DNA of 64,000 nucleotides, taken from NCBI GenBank assembly GCA_024072375.1, contig CP099617.1, positions 1,716,001-1,780,000 of the forward strand. The letters are read 5' to 3'. The notes beneath the pieces are model-generated. The model had not been told where the DNA came from and made no database searches. It saw only the letters and a program-made list of their open reading frames with translations. The first letter of the stretch is position 1. Each line of letters opens with the position of its first letter. Of this stretch, positions 61,741-64,000 are shown piece after piece. The translations under genes and the position numbers were made by a program. Source of the stretch: Sphingomonadaceae bacterium OTU29LAMAA1. Lineage in GTDB: Bacteria > Pseudomonadota > Alphaproteobacteria > Sphingomonadales > Sphingomonadaceae.

Positions 61741-62409
61741 TCAGCGCTGCGTCACCGACACGCGGCGGATACGCAGGTGGCTCCAGGTGGTGCGCAGCCC
61801 CCAGTGGCCACGCGAATAGGGTCGGTCGTCAGCCAGCGTGAACAGCCGCTTTCCGTCGCGCTCGACCGCCACGATACGTCCGTCGGCGATCAGCCGGATG
61901 CGCGTCCACACATTGGGCCGCAGCATGGCGGCCGGGATGCCGAGGTCGTGTTCGGGCAACAGCGGCCGGTTGCCCGGCTGGCCGATGTAGCGTCGGAAGC
62001 GCGTGGTCGTGTTCCGGTTACCGCCGATGCCGACATAATAGGTGCGAAGGTCGTCATATGCGGCAAAGGCGCCGCTGCGGGGATGCGCCAGAACCGATCC
62101 GCCATCCGCATCGGTCGCCATCCAGAACGCGTTGAGGTCGCTGACTGCGTCGTTCGGCCCGCCGGCGGACACCGCCATCGCCTCGAAACCGATCGTCACC
62201 GGCACGGTGATCGCCTGCCGCCACCACAGCGTCAGCCCCTTGGGCGTGTCGATATCGATGATGCCGCCGCGGACGTTGACGCGCGCATCCGGGGATTCCG
62301 CCTCGACACGCCAGTCGGACAGGCGCGGAGAGGCGGACACCGCAGCCGGTGTCGCCGCCATGATCGCCATGATCGCCAGGATCGCCAGGATCGCCAGTCG
62401 TCTGAGCAA
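61741..62409 (-). CDS. Exported DUF6250-type protein
   Basis: A 222-residue secreted protein: a hydrophobic signal (LRRLAILAILAIMAIMAATPAAVSA) and one beta-sandwich domain with the pattern of DUF6250/LamG-like proteins (LWWRQAITVPVTIGFEAM, YYVGIGGNRNTTTRFRRY, WTRIRLIADGRIVAVERDG, HWGLRTTWSHLRIRRV). Such proteins occur in rhamnogalacturonan-utilisation loci, with possible carbohydrate-binding or esterase roles. The start is TTG at 62409, fixed by an AAGGAG ribosome-binding site. Four 9-base repeats encode the Leu-Ala-Ile/Met-Ala-Ile part of the signal. It is followed after 11 bases by the PL26-like gene. Confidence 0.78.
   Translation of the reverse strand: MLRRLAILAILAIMAIMAATPAAVSASPRLSDWRVEAESPDARVNVRGGIIDIDTPKGLTLWWRQAITVPVTIGFEAMAVSAGGPNDAVSDLNAFWMATDADGGSVLAHPRSGAFAAYDDLRTYYVGIGGNRNTTTRFRRYIGQPGNRPLLPEHDLGIPAAMLRPNVWTRIRLIADGRIVAVERDGKRLFTLADDRPYSRGHWGLRTTWSHLRIRRVSVTQR
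62360..62395. repeat. Four tandem 9-base repeats inside the DUF6250 signal peptide
   Basis: Units ATGATCGCC, ATGATCGCC, AGGATCGCC and AGGATCGCC occupy 62360-62395. The unit length keeps the frame, so copy-number change would lengthen or shorten the signal peptide core by three residues each time. Confidence 0.85.
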
Positions 62410-62580
62410 GGCTCCATCTCCTTCGCAGCGCTCTGTCGGCGCAATACGATGCTTAGAACTCCCGATCGGGCATGCCAAGTCTATCCCGAATAATCGTTTT
62501 ATGTTCCACATATTGACAGTTGCGCATCGTCGTGGCCGGACGCATGATGCGGGACAAAGACGTATGATGTGGAGAGTGGC
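62410..62580. promoter_or_regulatory. Divergent promoter region of the rhamnogalacturonan locus
   Basis: This 171-base spacer lies between DUF6250 (-) and the acetylesterase (+). It has an AT-rich core (62490-62520), a plus-strand TTGACA (62513-62518) and a palindrome CCCGATCGGG (62461-62470) that might bind a regulator. Boxes are not assigned with confidence. Confidence 0.4.
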
Positions 62581-63366
62581 ATGAGGATGCGGTGGCTCGG
62601 CGCGGCGGCGATGATCGTGCTTACGGGAGCAGCGGACCCCGTCCCGCGGCGAATATTCATCGCCAGCGATTCGACGGCGCAGGACTACAAGCCGGAAAAA
62701 TACCCGCAGTCCGGCTGGGGCACGATGTTGCGTTGCGCTGCGCCCGGCGTGACGATCGAGAATCGCGCGATCGGCGGCCGCAGCACCAACAGCTTCATCC
62801 GCGAGGGCCGGCTCGACAAGATCGCCGCCGATCTGCGCAAGGGCGATACGCTGCTGATCCAGTTCGGCCACAACGATGCCAGCGTCGACAAGCCGGAACG
62901 CTACACGACCATCGACCAATATAAGGCGAACCTCCGCCGTATGCTCGACGTCGCGAAGACGGCGGGCGCCAGGGCGGTGATCCTGACGCCGGTCGCGCGC
63001 CGCGATTTCCGGTCGGGTGTCGAACAGCCCAGCTTCCCGACCTATGCCGATGCCGCACGCGAAGTGGCGAAGGCCACGCACACGCCGCTGCTCGACCTCG
63101 GCAAGGCATCGCAGGCGATGGTGCAGGCGGCGGGGCCGGACGCGTCCAGGGCCTATTATTTGCATTACGACGGGGCGGCGGGTGCGCCCGGCTATCCGAA
63201 CGGCGTGTCCGACGACACGCATTTCAGCGAACTGGGCGCGCGCAAGATCGCCGATCTGGTCGCCGTCGGCCTCAAGGCGACACGCCTGCCGGTCGCCAGG
63301 CGGATCACGCCGCACGTCCCCGCGCTGACGCGCACGACCCCGGCGGGCGGCCCGTCATGCGGGTAA
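62581..63366 (+). CDS. Rhamnogalacturonan acetylesterase-like SGNH hydrolase (CE12 type)
   Basis: A 261-residue exported esterase. It has a short signal (MRMRWLGAAAMIVLTGAADP). Blocks follow the CE12 pattern: FIASDSTAQDY with the nucleophile Ser, NRAIGGRSTNSF, QFGHNDASV, and DDTHFSELGARK with the catalytic Asp and His. CE12 enzymes remove acetyl groups from rhamnogalacturonan I, clearing the way for lyases. GGAGAG upstream supports the ATG at 62581. The 3' end overlaps the next gene by 10 bases, so the two are coupled. Confidence 0.86.
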   Translation: MRMRWLGAAAMIVLTGAADPVPRRIFIASDSTAQDYKPEKYPQSGWGTMLRCAAPGVTIENRAIGGRSTNSFIREGRLDKIAADLRKGDTLLIQFGHNDASVDKPERYTTIDQYKANLRRMLDVAKTAGARAVILTPVARRDFRSGVEQPSFPTYADAAREVAKATHTPLLDLGKASQAMVQAAGPDASRAYYLHYDGAAGAPGYPNGVSDDTHFSELGARKIADLVAVGLKATRLPVARRITPHVPALTRTTPAGGPSCG

Positions 63367-64000
63367 TGCTGGCCGGCGCCTTGCTGCTTCTCGCGTCACC
63401 GGCCGAAGCCGCAGCCCGGTCGAACGACGTCGCACCCTCCAGCACGAAGGCGGCGGTCCGCAGCTTCACCTTTGGCGACGCAGCGAAGAACCGCGGCGGC
63501 GCAGCGAGGAACGACCGCATCGCCGTGCCGGCAGGCCGCCCCTACGCGGATGGCTACGGCTACGAACCCGGCTCTGCCGCGCTGTTCTCCGTCGCAGCGG
63601 CACCCGGCAATTATCGCGTCACCGTGACGCTCGGCCGCCGCGGTGCGGCCTCCACCTCGACGATCAAGGCGGAATCCCGCCGGCTGATGCTCGACGCCGT
63701 TTCCGTTCCGGCCGGCCGCAGCATGACGCGAAGCTTCATCGTCAACGTCCGCGACGCGGCACTGACGCCGCCCCCCGCGAATGCCCCCGGCGGCACCAGG
63801 GTTCTGCTGAAGCCGCGCGAGCGCAACTCGCTCAACTGGGACGACCGGCTGACGCTGGAAATTCTCGGCGATCGGCCATCCGCGATCCGGATCGAACCGG
63901 TCGCCGTTCCCACGATCTTTCTGCTCGGCGATTCCACGGTCACCGACCAGCCGGCCGAACCCGCGGCCAGCTGGGGCCAGATGCTCCCCATCTTCCTCAA
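63357..64000 (+). CDS. Second rhamnogalacturonan acetylesterase-like protein with N-terminal beta domain (3' truncated)
   Basis: The gene starts at ATG 63357, inside the end of the preceding esterase, and runs off the window. The visible 214 residues show a signal peptide (MRVMLAGALLLLASPAEAAA), a carbohydrate-binding-like beta-sandwich (FTFGDAAKNR ... YGYEPGSAALFSVAAAPGNYRVTV), and the beginning of an SGNH domain (PTIFLLGDSTVTDQ) with its nucleophile Ser. This two-domain layout is typical of larger CE12 enzymes. It probably deacetylates a different position or chain length than its neighbour. The catalytic Asp/His end lies outside the window. Confidence 0.83.
   Translation, partial: MRVMLAGALLLLASPAEAAARSNDVAPSSTKAAVRSFTFGDAAKNRGGAARNDRIAVPAGRPYADGYGYEPGSAALFSVAAAPGNYRVTVTLGRRGAASTSTIKAESRRLMLDAVSVPAGRSMTRSFIVNVRDAALTPPPANAPGGTRVLLKPRERNSLNWDDRLTLEILGDRPSAIRIEPVAVPTIFLLGDSTVTDQPAEPAASWGQMLPIFL

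Overview
The window comes from a high-GC alphaproteobacterium, most likely a Sphingomonas-type member of the Sphingomonadaceae. I infer this from the Caulobacter/Xanthomonas-type TonB receptor, the Tat- and Sec-exported glycoside hydrolases, the MoxR/DUF58/DUF4159 gene chain, and the many 4-base ATGA/GTGA gene overlaps. No rRNA, tRNA, CRISPR array or insertion sequence was recognised. No stretch without a gene is longer than about 280 bases.

Layout. 1-738: tail of a protein with two receiver domains, running in from the left. 866-5454 (minus): C4-dicarboxylate block of DctA, an outer-membrane channel and NAD malic enzyme. 5662-8060: ogt, a histidine phosphatase and nnrD. 8231-26621: a carbohydrate-utilisation locus with the activities needed to strip and cut a fucosylated, galactosylated, acetylated xyloglucan (GH35, GH31 with PA14, GH29, acetylesterase-type hydrolases, GH3, GH97, GH9). 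It also holds a fructokinase-type ROK kinase and a ROK repressor that diverge around a 25-bp inverted repeat. 26596-35704: a TonB-dependent receptor, a JmjC-like cupin protein and three tandem flavin-dependent halogenase-family genes; the middle halogenase has lost its catalytic residues. 35772-38378: a PAS/GGDEF/EAL protein. 38375-48950 (minus): an eight-gene chain of Tat-exported TldD, TldE, DUF4159, MoxR, DUF58 and three membrane proteins. 49165-58960: housekeeping and stress genes, including a complete spore-photoproduct-lyase-like enzyme and an ybbA/ybbP/tesA-type block. 59015-64000: a second glycan locus, for rhamnogalacturonan (PL26-like lyase, DUF6250 protein, two SGNH acetylesterases), running off the right end.

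How the genes fit together. In the first glycan locus an exported endo-acting GH9 enzyme would cut the backbone. The receptor at 27732-31076 could import oligosaccharides, and periplasmic exo-enzymes would remove acetyl, galactosyl, xylosyl and fucosyl groups before GH3 releases glucose. The halogenase/cupin/receptor module next to it has no assigned substrate and is the most promising candidate for an undescribed system. Its three halogenase-family genes are translationally coupled, yet one lacks every catalytic hallmark. Other points of interest are an exported TldD paired with a signal-less TldE, a palindromic intergenic repeat that supplies the likely ribosome-binding site and start codon of the DUF4159 gene, and several families of hairpin repeats between genes.
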